From contig JAJQEO010000074.1 of NCBI GenBank assembly GCA_021201665.1, positions 1 to 63,602 on the forward strand: a stretch of 63,602 bases of DNA, in the 5' to 3' direction. Shown piece after piece: positions 54,149 to 63,561 of this stretch; the stretch's first letter is position 1, and each line of letters opens with the position of its first letter. The notes beneath the pieces were generated by a model. That model made no database searches. It was not told the DNA's origin and worked only from the letters and a program-made list of their open reading frames with translations. A program made the translations under genes and the position numbers. The stretch is from Lachnospiraceae bacterium (lineage in GTDB: Bacteria > Bacillota > Clostridia > Lachnospirales > Lachnospiraceae).

Positions 54149-57100
54149 TTAAATCTTCGCCAACACTTGATACTTCTTGCCATCTCGCGCAGTCTGTACC
54201 TTCTCGTAGTTCACCTTCACACCATCGTCCAAATTCAACTCAATACGGGCCAAAGCCAAATGGCTGATTTTCTCATCATACTCCCGACACTCCTTGAGTT
54301 GCTTTTGCAGCTTTTCTTTACGCTTCGTAGCATGAGCCACCTCACGAGCATTGCCAGAATGGTCAATGGTATCCTGCATCCGGTTTGTCTCGCTTTCATA
54401 GACCCGCTGCATCCGGTGAAGATAATCAATGCGTAGGTTGCCGATGGTGTCAGCGTTATAGCGATGAAGATAAATCAATGCCTTGAAGCCATTCTGCTTT
54501 CCGCTATCGAATAGCCAGTAAATAGGTCGCTTCTGGTAAATCTGGCAGTGATCCTTAAAGAAGTCTTTCAAGAAATAATTCCGAATGATCTCTCGGCTGG
54601 TATCACCTTTACTGCCTAAAGCTCTGGCGATAAAATCCAGATTTTCCTCCAAAGTGTCGGCTCCATAGACCACTTTAAGCCATTGACACAGGCGGGAAAC
54701 AATATCATCTTCCAAATACTCCTCATCCGTGATAGGAATTACATTGTCGCTATCGGGGATAAAACTGTTATATTTGCTGGAATCCCATTCGCCACCAGCA
54801 TAAACCAGCCCATCCACATCCAGCGAATACCGTCCAAACATACAGCCCAAAGCGTAGGAAAGCAGGCTTTTCACATCAATAGTCTTGTCTGCCAAGCGAA
54901 CAGTCACATCTTTATCCTCTACGTCTGGAGTCAGTTCATCCTGCAAGCCATAAATATCGATGAAGATGCGGTTCAGTTCCTTCTCGTTAGTCTTTAGCCG
55001 GGTGAAGCGTAAAGCACACTCGTCCTTCCATTCGGCAAAGGCAACAGACAAGGTAGAAACGGAGCGTACTAACGGGTGACGGATGAAATCCCAAGAAATT
55101 TCAAAAGCGTCCCAGTCGGTTTTGGAGAAGGAAATGTTATCTCTGACCAAGACTTCAACATCTGGTTTCTCCCTGTTATTAACAATAATTGGCAAGTTTG
55201 CAATTGAACCTGCTGTATAATTTAGCGTAGGATTTAATACCGATAAAATATAATCTGAAACTTTTGTATTTAAGAACGCCAAAACATATAGAAGGTGATA
55301 GTCGTCTGTGAACAAAGTCATACCAGCCGACTCGGAAAGAGCATTCTTACTAAACCTAAAGGAAGATTTGGCAGAAGAAATGCTCGTCCAAGTCACGGAG
55401 GGGATAAATTTATTCTTATCAGAATAATCCTGACAGTTTCTTACCTTTGTGCGACCACGTTGCATTACTTCATATCCATTATACTGCCAGTCAATTATGT
55501 ATTCATTATTACCATACCATTTTCTATACTCGCCGCCTTTATTACACGGATACCATTTCGTGCTATCCATTTCACACTCGCGATAGTTTCGAGTATGAAA
55601 ACTAATTTTTTTGATTGATGTTTCAAACCATAACCTTAAAAATGTTTTATTATCTCCAGTAATAATTCCTTTTGATGTTTCTCCAATATCTTCAATTTTC
55701 ATATTTAAGAAGAGATTATAAAAAGCTGTCTTCACCCAATACGCAACTGGCGAGCCTGGAATTTTAGCAAAGTTGGTCTGCCGGGCGCTGTAGCGGCCTT
55801 TTCCAGCAAGCATTGCCAGTTCTCTATCTTCTGGCGATTTGACATCACCCTGCTGGTCGAACAGGCGTCGATAGCTTCCTTGATAGCCATCGATAAGCCC
55901 TTTTTTGAAAACAAATGTGGTTGTGCCAAAATCTGACCCAAAAATTCCACGTCCTGGATGAACCATACTAACAAGAGTATTGCTTTGAAACAGGTTTATT
56001 CGTAGTTTTTCATAACTCGACAAAAACATCCAAACAGGAATATTAATCATAGCCATATAGCCATTGGGCGTACACATTTTTATGGTCTTTTCCATGCAAA
56101 CGGTACTCATATCATTTTTACTGTCTGGATAATTGTTCTTCACAAATTTCCCGAGATTTGCGTCCATATTGGACGATCCCATGTAGGGTGGATTTGTGAC
56201 AACCGTTTGATAATCCCCCGCCAGTGTCTCTGCCACATCAATAAGCGTCAGTACATGGAGCAACTGGCTCTGGAGATCATTGCTCTCCAAGTCAAACTGG
56301 TCAATGCAAGCCACCTTGTTATAGGCAGACTGCCGCAGGGTGTCAAAGTCTAACTGTGGCACAGTCAGGATGGAGCCGTATTCTTTTGCATCGCGCATCA
56401 CACCGAACAGCTTTTGCATTTCATTGTTGTCTTTCATCCACAATCTACTCAAGCCGTTGCTCTCCACAATAGCGAAAACATGAGGCTGTACGCCCCGGCT
56501 GAAAATGCGCCGGTCATACTGCCGTGCCTTCATCATCACGGCAAAATAGGCAAGCTGCGCCGCTCGCTCATCGATATCCAGTCCATAAAGATTATTCTGT
56601 AAAATGCTCTGGGCAGCATCCCGTTGGGTGTACCCCTGAGACTCATAAATCTGCATCAACACATCAAAGGCATAGACCAAAATATGGCCGCTGCCCATAC
56701 AGGGGTCGATAACTCGGATGTCCTCTGGATTCAATGTCCAATACTCCTGGCGTATTTCCTCTAACTGCATCTGCACATCCGGCTCCTGCTCGGCCTCATC
56801 CAGATAGTATTTCCATCCGGATTTCAGGGCATTGTTGGGATGCCCATCCACCCAAAGACGGCCAAGAGAGTTCTCCACCATATAGCGCACGATCCAATCC
56901 GGCGTGAAAAGCTGGGTGGCGGAGGGGATGCGCTCTTTTGTAATTTTCACATTCTTTTTCAGAAGCGCAAAGGTTTCGTCCTTCGGTTCCGTGTTATAAT
57001 ACTGATACAACCAACCGATGATCTCCACCTGACCGCCGCGATTTACGTCAAAATTCGCCTCATCAATGTCATGCACCAGATGCCATACAACCCCGTCCTG

Positions 57101-57700
57101 GTCAATAACGGACAGGTTCAGCAGCAGCTCAGTATAATGCCCGGTCACTTCAAACAGTGCGGGCAGAATCTCATTTAAGGCGTTGCACTGCTTGATGAAC
57201 AGCATGCGGAACACCTCATCCAGCTTATTGTCCTGCTTCATCTGAATGAGAGTAGCTTCCTCCTGGGCAGAAAGGGGCAGGTCAGCGTCAAAAGGTGTCG
57301 TGACCAGATCAGGCTCCAGTTTGCCCGTCTCAGAAGACAGCACACGGATGTGGGAGGGAAGATAATCGTTGACTTCCATGAAGCGCACTGCAATCAGGCG
57401 GTTGAACCAGGTATAGGACACCTCTTCCATAATATAGTGATAGGCGGTCTTATAGTCCGTATCCCGCTCCTTACGGCGAATCGCCTCCACCAGTTGGCCA
57501 CGCTGCGCCACCTGATGGCCGCTGATGGAATACGGCTCGGCGGTGCCGATGTCATAGAACTCCGTTGCACCGGTGGACTGCGGCAGAGGTTTCGCAATGC
57601 CACTTTCCGTAATACCCATCAGACCGGCACGGTAGCTGATGTCGGCAATGAGCTTATTTCTTGCCCAAATTGCAAAATTCTTAATGGTTGTCTTATTCAT
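54149..57700 (-). CDS. pglX: BREX adenine-specific methyltransferase PglX
   Basis: 1183 residues. SAM-binding motif DPCMGSGH (332-339) and the N6-adenine catalytic NPPY (503-506, TNPPYMGSS) are intact, with target-recognition regions after residue 650 and a helical C-terminus. PglX marks host DNA at a non-palindromic site, the basis of self-recognition. The gene has GTGAGG before the ATG and is 61 bases after brxC. It appears full-length with no phase-variable tract visible. Confidence 0.97.
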   Translation of the reverse strand: MNKTTIKNFAIWARNKLIADISYRAGLMGITESGIAKPLPQSTGATEFYDIGTAEPYSISGHQVAQRGQLVEAIRRKERDTDYKTAYHYIMEEVSYTWFNRLIAVRFMEVNDYLPSHIRVLSSETGKLEPDLVTTPFDADLPLSAQEEATLIQMKQDNKLDEVFRMLFIKQCNALNEILPALFEVTGHYTELLLNLSVIDQDGVVWHLVHDIDEANFDVNRGGQVEIIGWLYQYYNTEPKDETFALLKKNVKITKERIPSATQLFTPDWIVRYMVENSLGRLWVDGHPNNALKSGWKYYLDEAEQEPDVQMQLEEIRQEYWTLNPEDIRVIDPCMGSGHILVYAFDVLMQIYESQGYTQRDAAQSILQNNLYGLDIDERAAQLAYFAVMMKARQYDRRIFSRGVQPHVFAIVESNGLSRLWMKDNNEMQKLFGVMRDAKEYGSILTVPQLDFDTLRQSAYNKVACIDQFDLESNDLQSQLLHVLTLIDVAETLAGDYQTVVTNPPYMGSSNMDANLGKFVKNNYPDSKNDMSTVCMEKTIKMCTPNGYMAMINIPVWMFLSSYEKLRINLFQSNTLVSMVHPGRGIFGSDFGTTTFVFKKGLIDGYQGSYRRLFDQQGDVKSPEDRELAMLAGKGRYSARQTNFAKIPGSPVAYWVKTAFYNLFLNMKIEDIGETSKGIITGDNKTFLRLWFETSIKKISFHTRNYRECEMDSTKWYPCNKGGEYRKWYGNNEYIIDWQYNGYEVMQRGRTKVRNCQDYSDKNKFIPSVTWTSISSAKSSFRFSKNALSESAGMTLFTDDYHLLYVLAFLNTKVSDYILSVLNPTLNYTAGSIANLPIIVNNREKPDVEVLVRDNISFSKTDWDAFEISWDFIRHPLVRSVSTLSVAFAEWKDECALRFTRLKTNEKELNRIFIDIYGLQDELTPDVEDKDVTVRLADKTIDVKSLLSYALGCMFGRYSLDVDGLVYAGGEWDSSKYNSFIPDSDNVIPITDEEYLEDDIVSRLCQWLKVVYGADTLEENLDFIARALGSKGDTSREIIRNYFLKDFFKDHCQIYQKRPIYWLFDSGKQNGFKALIYLHRYNADTIGNLRIDYLHRMQRVYESETNRMQDTIDHSGNAREVAHATKRKEKLQKQLKECREYDEKISHLALARIELNLDDGVKVNYEKVQTARDGKKYQVLAKI

Positions 57701-57761
57701 GGTTCAACCTCACATCTCTATCTTAATCAGTCATCATGGTCGATGATCGACCAAACTGTCG

Positions 57762-60700
57762 TTAAAATTCTATGTTTACAATAGTGTCATCGTCCAGCTG
57801 TGCCAGCAGGGACTTCCGAAGTTCGGCTACATACTTCTCCACATCCTCCGGACTTTCCAGTCGCCAGGAGGAGGTTCCGGCAACCTTCTTCATGGAGAGG
57901 TTGCGTGTTGTCCGCACCTTGTATTCAACCGGAGGTTCAGCGACCATAGGCTGATCACCACCCTGTTTCTTTTCCTGCTCTCTCAGGCGGCGAGCTTCTT
58001 CCTCTGCTTTTTTCCGGGCAAGCTGTGCATCAAGCGCATCCATCTCATTGAGAAGTCGGATTTTCAAAGCATCTGCCTTATCCGCAAATCCACGGAGAAG
58101 GGAGACGTTGTTGCAGCGTTCTGCTCCATTCCGAATTTCCGCAAACTGGTCAAGATAACGCTGGCGTTTGGATGTCTCGTATTCCTTACCTTTTAAAACT
58201 TCCAGCACTCTGGCCTGTGCCTGATCAATAGAATCCAGTACCGGTCCCGATTCTGATTCCAGAATTTTCATATATGCCGTTGTAAATTTCTGGCGAAGCT
58301 CAGGCAGTTTCGGAATCTCGCTGTATGGCTTCTGTCTGCGTACAATGGAACGGAGCTGAGATACCACATCTTCCAGTTCCTGATCCACGATATACGTCTT
58401 ACTGTCATCATAGATGGCCAACACATCCAGAACACGAGTAAAAATTTCTTTTTGTTCTCCGCCAAAGAACTCTTTTACAGGTGCATAATCTTCACCGAAA
58501 TCCTTGAATTCATCTATGCGTTTGGAAATCGTCCGGAAAAATTCCAGAGGAGCCTGTATCTGAAGCACAGAATGCATCAATTTCTTCCCCGATACAAGAA
58601 CTTCTTTTCCTGGATACTCGTATGCACGATATTCCGGCTCCAGACGTTCAATCTCATGGATTGTATTCTCACAGTATCGCTGGAAAGTTTTCATCATGGT
58701 ATCCTCATCTTCAGATGAGGATATGCCATGAAACACTTCTTTCATCACATCCCGTACTACTTTTTTCTCCTTGTCGGATACACGGACGCGTTCCTCCATC
58801 AACAGTTTTTCCGTGAAGGCTTTCTTTGTAATATAGCTGATGATTTCCTCCGCCGATTTATTCATCAATGTAACACTGGCTCCGTTTACAGTAAAGGCCA
58901 GATCGCCACGTTTGAACAGCCGGGCCACCAACCAGTGGATATCATCTTCCACAAAACCATAAGGTTCTCCCATAAAATGATCTTTTACCGTCTTCATAGA
59001 TGTTTTCATATGCATCCTGGAATACCCGGCAATATAGCTAAGTACATCGTCAAGAGCGTGAACATTAGTCTCCGTAACTTCACCCAAATCAAGGGAAATC
59101 TGATTGCTGCTCTGGAATATTTTTCGAATATCCGCCTCGCTCATAGCCACTTCTATATAGGACAACTTGTGATAGACTGTCTGCACCAGACGCCCAACCG
59201 CCTCGTTGATACGATTTGTAGCGTCTTTTGCCTGTACACGGGCGATATCGCCGTTGACATAGATAATTGCCTCTTTCAGGTTTTCCTTCAGGTACAATTT
59301 CGCATTACCATTGCGATCTCGCATTTCTCTACTCTTAGTATCCCGAATGCTTTCATACTTTGGTATCTGTCTGGAACTAGGGCCGCGCAAATATTTCTCT
59401 ATTTTCAAAGCGACTTGAATTTCCTCAAGAAATGCAGCATCATTCGGCAATACCACAAGTACTTCCCGTCCCTGTCCGGACATCATGCGCAAAGTAGTAT
59501 CATCCATGCTCCCTTCATACCAAGGAGTCAGAATACGTAAACCAATACAATATTTCTGATTCGATTTATATGGGCGGTCATCCACGTTCTGGTTGAAAGA
59601 AAAGGCGTAGCGGCCACCAAAAGCAGGATATTGATACTTTTTCTCCTTGAAAATATCCTCGAAGATCATCTCGGACACTTTGTTGATAACTTCGGCCATT
59701 TCTACATTCTGGCTGTCGATTTCCCGGTTAATCTCCTGTTCCTCATCCGTAAGAAAGACATACAGATTGCCGTTTTTCTGCACCAGCATCTGCTGGGTGA
59801 GGACTTTCAGAGCTTCTTCTACGCGATTTTTCAGCTCAATACGGTCTTCATCAATCTGCTCAACCATCAGGCTTGTAATATTATCCAGATTGGATTCGAT
59901 CTCCAGCACGTACTTAATCATAAACAGCGTCTTTAAAACATTGATGGCAAATACATCCCGGTCTTTGCCTTCCGGATTGATCTTGCTGTTGTCATAGGCC
60001 CGCACGATCACACCCTTATGCGAGTGGTCGAGAAAGTTCTCCAGTGCATCGTAAAATTTATGGAACGGCACGATTGCCCCGGTCTCCTCGTCCATCACCT
60101 GCACAGCTGATTCCTTGAACAGTGCCAGCATGGAGCGCTCACCCTCGGAGAGATGCTTGCCCGAAGCGCCATGGGTGCGAATCGAAGTCAGCACACTGGC
60201 CAGCAGATTGAACTGATACGGTACAAAAGGATAGACCTCGGCAAAGTTCTCCGCAGAGGAGTAAAGCTTTTTCTCTACACCATCATTGAAGACGATCAGA
60301 TTCTTGATGACAGTTGCCTTCTGGTCATAATACAACCGCAGCGTCTGGGCAGCAGTTTCATCTTTTTCCAGAATCCTCTTTTTGATAACGGCATCCACGT
60401 TTGCGGACGACAGAGACAGGCGGGTATCAAAGCGCCCCTGGATCTTAGAAAAGTCATTGCCCTTTACCTGAGTGATGGAATCAATATCCTGCTGGCTGGT
60501 TACGACGACCCACGCCTTGCCCATACACTCCTTGCCCAGCTCTTCCGTCACGGTCTGGAGATTGAGCATCAGCTTCGAATTATCGCCAATGTACTGGCCA
60601 ACCTCGTCTACCAGAAATACGACATGATGGTTATTGCCCTTCTTGTTAATATACGCCTTTACGCGCTTCGCAAAATCTTCGATACTGATCTGGTACGGCT

Positions 60701-61397
60701 CCACCGCCTTCTCGCACCAGTTGCGGGCGGCGGATTCACTCATAAATTCCATATCAGACAGGACATCCACAACAGTATCCTGAATGAAATCAAAATCCTG
60801 CCGGGAATCCTCCCATGCGGAGCCGTATTCTTCCTCAAAAGCAGAACGGAACTCATCCAGCCGGCTCTCATCTGACAGATGGCGCTCCAGATCTGCAAGA
60901 TGCGGCATAGAACCGCAGAAGCCCTGCATCTCGTTGAACACCTTCAGGAAAACATTTACAATGGCGTCCTTGTCCTGCTTGCTTGTGGACTCGCTCTTAG
61001 AGTCGATGTTAAACAGAATGACATCCGTAGGCGTATCTGCCGCCAGCTTCATATCTGCCAGCACCATAGGATCTACGATTTTTTTGTCATCAATAAAATA
61101 ATCCAGCGCATGCTTGCCGCCAACGACCTTGTTCTCCAGCAGATAAGACAGAATCTTCAGGAAGTGCGATTTACCACTTCCAAAAAAACCGGAAATCCAA
61201 ACGCCCATCTTCGGCGTCGTTCCGATAATCCCTTTTCTGTAAGCAGCATACAAATCGGCATAATGGCGCTGTAATTCCTTTGTGACTACATATTCCTCCA
61301 GTTCTTGCCTGGCATCAGTTTCCTCGCCCTGCCCTACGATAATTACACCCTGAATATCACGGTCGATTTCCTTTTGGAACATATCTTTAATCAGCAT
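57762..61397 (-). CDS. brxC: BREX ATPase BrxC
   Basis: 1211-residue P-loop protein, the largest BREX component. Walker A GFFGSGKSH (70-78) followed by FLKILSYLLENK, a conserved VVFLVDEVGQYIG Walker B, VVVTSQQDID sensor segment and a long C-terminal helical region ending with a coiled-coil-like ARKKAEEEARRLREQEKK part. Start ATG follows GGGAGAGG. BrxB lies 41 bases upstream. Confidence 0.97.
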   Translation of the reverse strand: MLIKDMFQKEIDRDIQGVIIVGQGEETDARQELEEYVVTKELQRHYADLYAAYRKGIIGTTPKMGVWISGFFGSGKSHFLKILSYLLENKVVGGKHALDYFIDDKKIVDPMVLADMKLAADTPTDVILFNIDSKSESTSKQDKDAIVNVFLKVFNEMQGFCGSMPHLADLERHLSDESRLDEFRSAFEEEYGSAWEDSRQDFDFIQDTVVDVLSDMEFMSESAARNWCEKAVEPYQISIEDFAKRVKAYINKKGNNHHVVFLVDEVGQYIGDNSKLMLNLQTVTEELGKECMGKAWVVVTSQQDIDSITQVKGNDFSKIQGRFDTRLSLSSANVDAVIKKRILEKDETAAQTLRLYYDQKATVIKNLIVFNDGVEKKLYSSAENFAEVYPFVPYQFNLLASVLTSIRTHGASGKHLSEGERSMLALFKESAVQVMDEETGAIVPFHKFYDALENFLDHSHKGVIVRAYDNSKINPEGKDRDVFAINVLKTLFMIKYVLEIESNLDNITSLMVEQIDEDRIELKNRVEEALKVLTQQMLVQKNGNLYVFLTDEEQEINREIDSQNVEMAEVINKVSEMIFEDIFKEKKYQYPAFGGRYAFSFNQNVDDRPYKSNQKYCIGLRILTPWYEGSMDDTTLRMMSGQGREVLVVLPNDAAFLEEIQVALKIEKYLRGPSSRQIPKYESIRDTKSREMRDRNGNAKLYLKENLKEAIIYVNGDIARVQAKDATNRINEAVGRLVQTVYHKLSYIEVAMSEADIRKIFQSSNQISLDLGEVTETNVHALDDVLSYIAGYSRMHMKTSMKTVKDHFMGEPYGFVEDDIHWLVARLFKRGDLAFTVNGASVTLMNKSAEEIISYITKKAFTEKLLMEERVRVSDKEKKVVRDVMKEVFHGISSSEDEDTMMKTFQRYCENTIHEIERLEPEYRAYEYPGKEVLVSGKKLMHSVLQIQAPLEFFRTISKRIDEFKDFGEDYAPVKEFFGGEQKEIFTRVLDVLAIYDDSKTYIVDQELEDVVSQLRSIVRRQKPYSEIPKLPELRQKFTTAYMKILESESGPVLDSIDQAQARVLEVLKGKEYETSKRQRYLDQFAEIRNGAERCNNVSLLRGFADKADALKIRLLNEMDALDAQLARKKAEEEARRLREQEKKQGGDQPMVAEPPVEYKVRTTRNLSMKKVAGTSSWRLESPEDVEKYVAELRKSLLAQLDDDTIVNIEF

Positions 61398-61438
61398 CTC
61401 AATACCTCTCCCTTATCTTTCGAGTTGAAAACTCGTTC

Positions 61439-62020
61439 TTATCGTACGAGCTTGAACGCCCGGTAGTAATTATCGTCCTTTATTTCATTGAACAAGATCA
61501 GCTCCTGCTCATTATAGGTTCCCGGAAAGAACAACACCACAGGTGCTTTGACAAATGCCTGGTGCAGATTGTTCAGCACTTTGTGGGAGCGCAGGATCGG
61601 ATAGCATTTCCCAATTCCGGTCAAGAACACAATTGCATTATCCGGTGTATGCTCTTTGATGTACTGAACCATCAGGCTGTCGTCATCATTGATCTTCATG
61701 GAATTGTTAATCGCTTTCGTGATCCGTTCAAACCCGCGTTTCTCCTCAAACGCGTAGCATTTGTCCATGAAATTCTTATCAATCAGGAAGTCGATGATAA
61801 TGTCATAGAGGTCAAATACAACCAGTTCAAAACCGTCTGTCCCTTTCTGATTTTTATTTTTCAAATAAGAAATACGCTCCCGAACCTCCAGCTCCTGCTC
61901 CGGAGGATAGTCAAAAACCCAGTAATTCACTTCATTTGCACGGCCGCTGCTGCTGCGGAAGGAAGGCTTGCGTATCGCCTGTTCCATTTCATCCAGCCGT
62001 GCTGACAGATCCGCCATCAT
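61439..62020 (-). CDS. brxB: BREX protein BrxB (DUF1788)
   Basis: 193-residue BrxB. Recognisable from NEVNYWVFDYPPEQELEVRERI, FELVVFDLYDIIIDFL and AIVFLTGIGKCYPILRSHKVLNNL segments (in shorter blocks). Its start overlaps the brxA stop by 4 bases, giving translational coupling. The molecular role in BREX is not established. Confidence 0.95.
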   Translation of the reverse strand: MMADLSARLDEMEQAIRKPSFRSSSGRANEVNYWVFDYPPEQELEVRERISYLKNKNQKGTDGFELVVFDLYDIIIDFLIDKNFMDKCYAFEEKRGFERITKAINNSMKINDDDSLMVQYIKEHTPDNAIVFLTGIGKCYPILRSHKVLNNLHQAFVKAPVVLFFPGTYNEQELILFNEIKDDNYYRAFKLVR

Positions 62021-62619
62021 CTCACCCCCGTCAGTGCTTTTACGAGAATCCCCATTTCATGATCATTCAGCCAATGCTCAAATGTCGGATCTAAAATCGG
62101 TCTGAATAGTTTCCGGGTCTCTTTTGCTTTGTCCGTAATGCCAGCCTCATAGAGCATGGTTTTGTAACAGCGTCCCAGCCGCTTCAAGGTCGCATCTGTC
62201 CATCCGGCCACCTTATCATCCTGCTGCTGCTTGTCCTTGAAAAAGATCCGGATATCGCTGTCGGCAAGCTCGTTGCTGCCAATGATCATTTTCTCTCGGA
62301 CAACCTCATACACAAAATCGAAAAATAATGTATCACTGGCCATAACCGCTGCAAGATTGAACAATTTCTGTGTTGCCAAATCGCTGTCTAAAAACACAGA
62401 ATAAAAGCTTGTATCCAGACTCTCTATCCGGGTAATCACTGTACTGCAGATCTGTTTTGCCCTCGCCCGAGTAGGTGCTGCAAAGAGGTTTTCCTCCTGA
62501 CTCAGCCGTTTGATATCCTCATAGGAATTACCCATGTCCAGAAGCTCCACAACCTTCCGAAATTCCATGAACCAGAAGGACAGCTTAACCGCACCGGCAC
62601 TGTATTCTTTTCGTTTCAT
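62017..62619 (-). CDS. brxA: BREX protein BrxA (DUF1819)
   Basis: 200-residue BrxA, a small helical protein reported to bind DNA in other BREX systems. N-terminal YSAGAVKLSFWFMEFRKVVELL and the TRARAKQICSTVITRIESLD block are typical. It is the first core BREX gene, 33 bases after the XRE regulator gene. Confidence 0.95.
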   Translation of the reverse strand: MKRKEYSAGAVKLSFWFMEFRKVVELLDMGNSYEDIKRLSQEENLFAAPTRARAKQICSTVITRIESLDTSFYSVFLDSDLATQKLFNLAAVMASDTLFFDFVYEVVREKMIIGSNELADSDIRIFFKDKQQQDDKVAGWTDATLKRLGRCYKTMLYEAGITDKAKETRKLFRPILDPTFEHWLNDHEMGILVKALTGVR

Positions 62620-62652
62620 CTCGTCCGTCTTCCTTATGTAATGTTAATGTTA

Positions 62653-62886
62653 TTATTCATGCTTGGTGCTTCCATTATCAGCGTCTGACAGGGGAATTAC
62701 TTCAACTATGTCTCCTATATCGCACTTCAAAGTCCGGCAAATACGTACTAATACTTCCAAAGACACCAGAGCGTCCCGCCCCATTTTTGCTATTGTATTC
62801 GCACTGATACCTGCAGCTTCTGCCAGATCCTTCTTTTTCATCCGTTTATCAATGAGTAACTTCCACAATTTATTGTAACTGACCAT
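62653..62886 (-). CDS. Small XRE-family regulator, first gene of the defence block
   Basis: 77 residues, almost all one Cro/C1 helix-turn-helix: LWKLLIDKRMKKKDLAEAAGISANTIAKM, with the recognition helix in ISANTIAKMG and a C-terminal CDIGDIVEVIP tail (adjoining blocks). Such proteins often repress their own promoter. It is transcribed ahead of brxA. This differs from the large WYL-type BrxR regulator found before many type 1 BREX loci. GAGG lies 10 bases before the ATG. Confidence 0.9.
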   Translation of the reverse strand: MVSYNKLWKLLIDKRMKKKDLAEAAGISANTIAKMGRDALVSLEVLVRICRTLKCDIGDIVEVIPLSDADNGSTKHE

Positions 62887-62945
62887 TCTGACTGTACCTC
62901 ACCCAAAGCCTTTTTTCTGTAAAATTTCATAAACAACTGCCTGTA

Positions 62946-62991
62946 ATCATACCATATAGCAGTAAATTTTACAATTAGAACATTTCTGTTC
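62946..62991 (-). promoter_or_regulatory. Promoter and possible operators of the BREX operon
   Basis: Minus strand: TTGTAA (-35, 62969-62974), 17-base spacer, TATGAT (-10, 62946-62951). Two inverted repeats overlap it: GTAAATTTTAC (62962-62972) at the -35, and GAACATTTCTGTTC (62978-62991) just upstream. Either could bind the XRE protein. The gap from here to 63041 is otherwise empty. Confidence 0.6.
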
Positions 62992-63041
62992 ATACAGATT
63001 TCTTCCGTGTTTGAGTGATTTTAATTTCCTTAATTTCATGC

Positions 63042-63362
63042 CTATTTTTTCTTGTAATGTTTCATCTCCCCAAACAGTCCCCAGTCGCTATATCCGGTCT
63101 TATGCCCTTTCGCATCATAGTGTTTCCAATCACTGACTGCGCCCGGATCGCTTCTGCCTGTTTTATGGCCGTGGTTGTCATGGTGGGTCAGCCCGCCGGT
63201 AAGGTTCTGAGTGCTGTATCCCACCTTGTGGCCTTTCGCGTCATAGTTGTTCATCTCGCCGAACAGCCCCGGCCTGCTCTCCCCGATCTTTTTCCCCTTG
63301 GAGTCATAATGATTAATCGTACCAAAAGCTCCCTCTCTGCTGTAACCTTCTTTTTTCCTCAT
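63042..63362 (-). CDS. Small protein made of about five 20-21-residue repeats
   Basis: 106 residues, nearly all repeats of the type G-x-x-x-x-HYD-x-KG-K-x-G-x-S: AFGTINHYDSKGKKIGES, LFGEMNNYDAKGHKVGYS, LTGGLTHHDNHGHKTGRS, AVSDWKHYDAKGHKTGYS, LFGEMKHYKKK. The pattern resembles other YD-like bacterial repeat proteins, but there is no signal peptide or anchor. Very basic (many Lys and His). Function unknown. A purine-rich GGAGGAAGGG lies upstream. It stands alone before the defence block. Confidence 0.75.
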   Translation of the reverse strand: MRKKEGYSREGAFGTINHYDSKGKKIGESRPGLFGEMNNYDAKGHKVGYSTQNLTGGLTHHDNHGHKTGRSDPGAVSDWKHYDAKGHKTGYSDWGLFGEMKHYKKK

Positions 63363-63522
63363 AGTCGATCTCCTCTCATTTTAATCATGAGCGTTCTCGG
63401 AAACTCAAAACCTCCCGAGATTCCGCTCTTTTTTCATGTTCTAAATTTTCCCTTCCTCCAAATTCAAAGAAAAAATTTAATTAAATTTTCAAAAAACTCT
63501 TGACATTTATGCGAAATTGTGC

Positions 63523-63561
63523 GGCGCCTTTGGTGGCCAAACCCGGGCCACCAAAGGCGCC
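63523..63561. terminator. Large perfect hairpin at window end
   Basis: GGCGCCTTTGGTGGCC (63523-63538) pairs perfectly with GGCCACCAAAGGCGCC (63546-63561) around a 7-base loop. There is no long T-run on either side, so it may be a transcription stop or a palindromic repeat rather than a classical terminator. The last bases are GC-rich (GCCGCGCCGCGCG-type) and are cut by the window edge. Confidence 0.6.

Noticed and set aside
58728..59540. 270-codon frame antisense to brxC
   Set aside because: Shadow of brxC with no recognisable domain.
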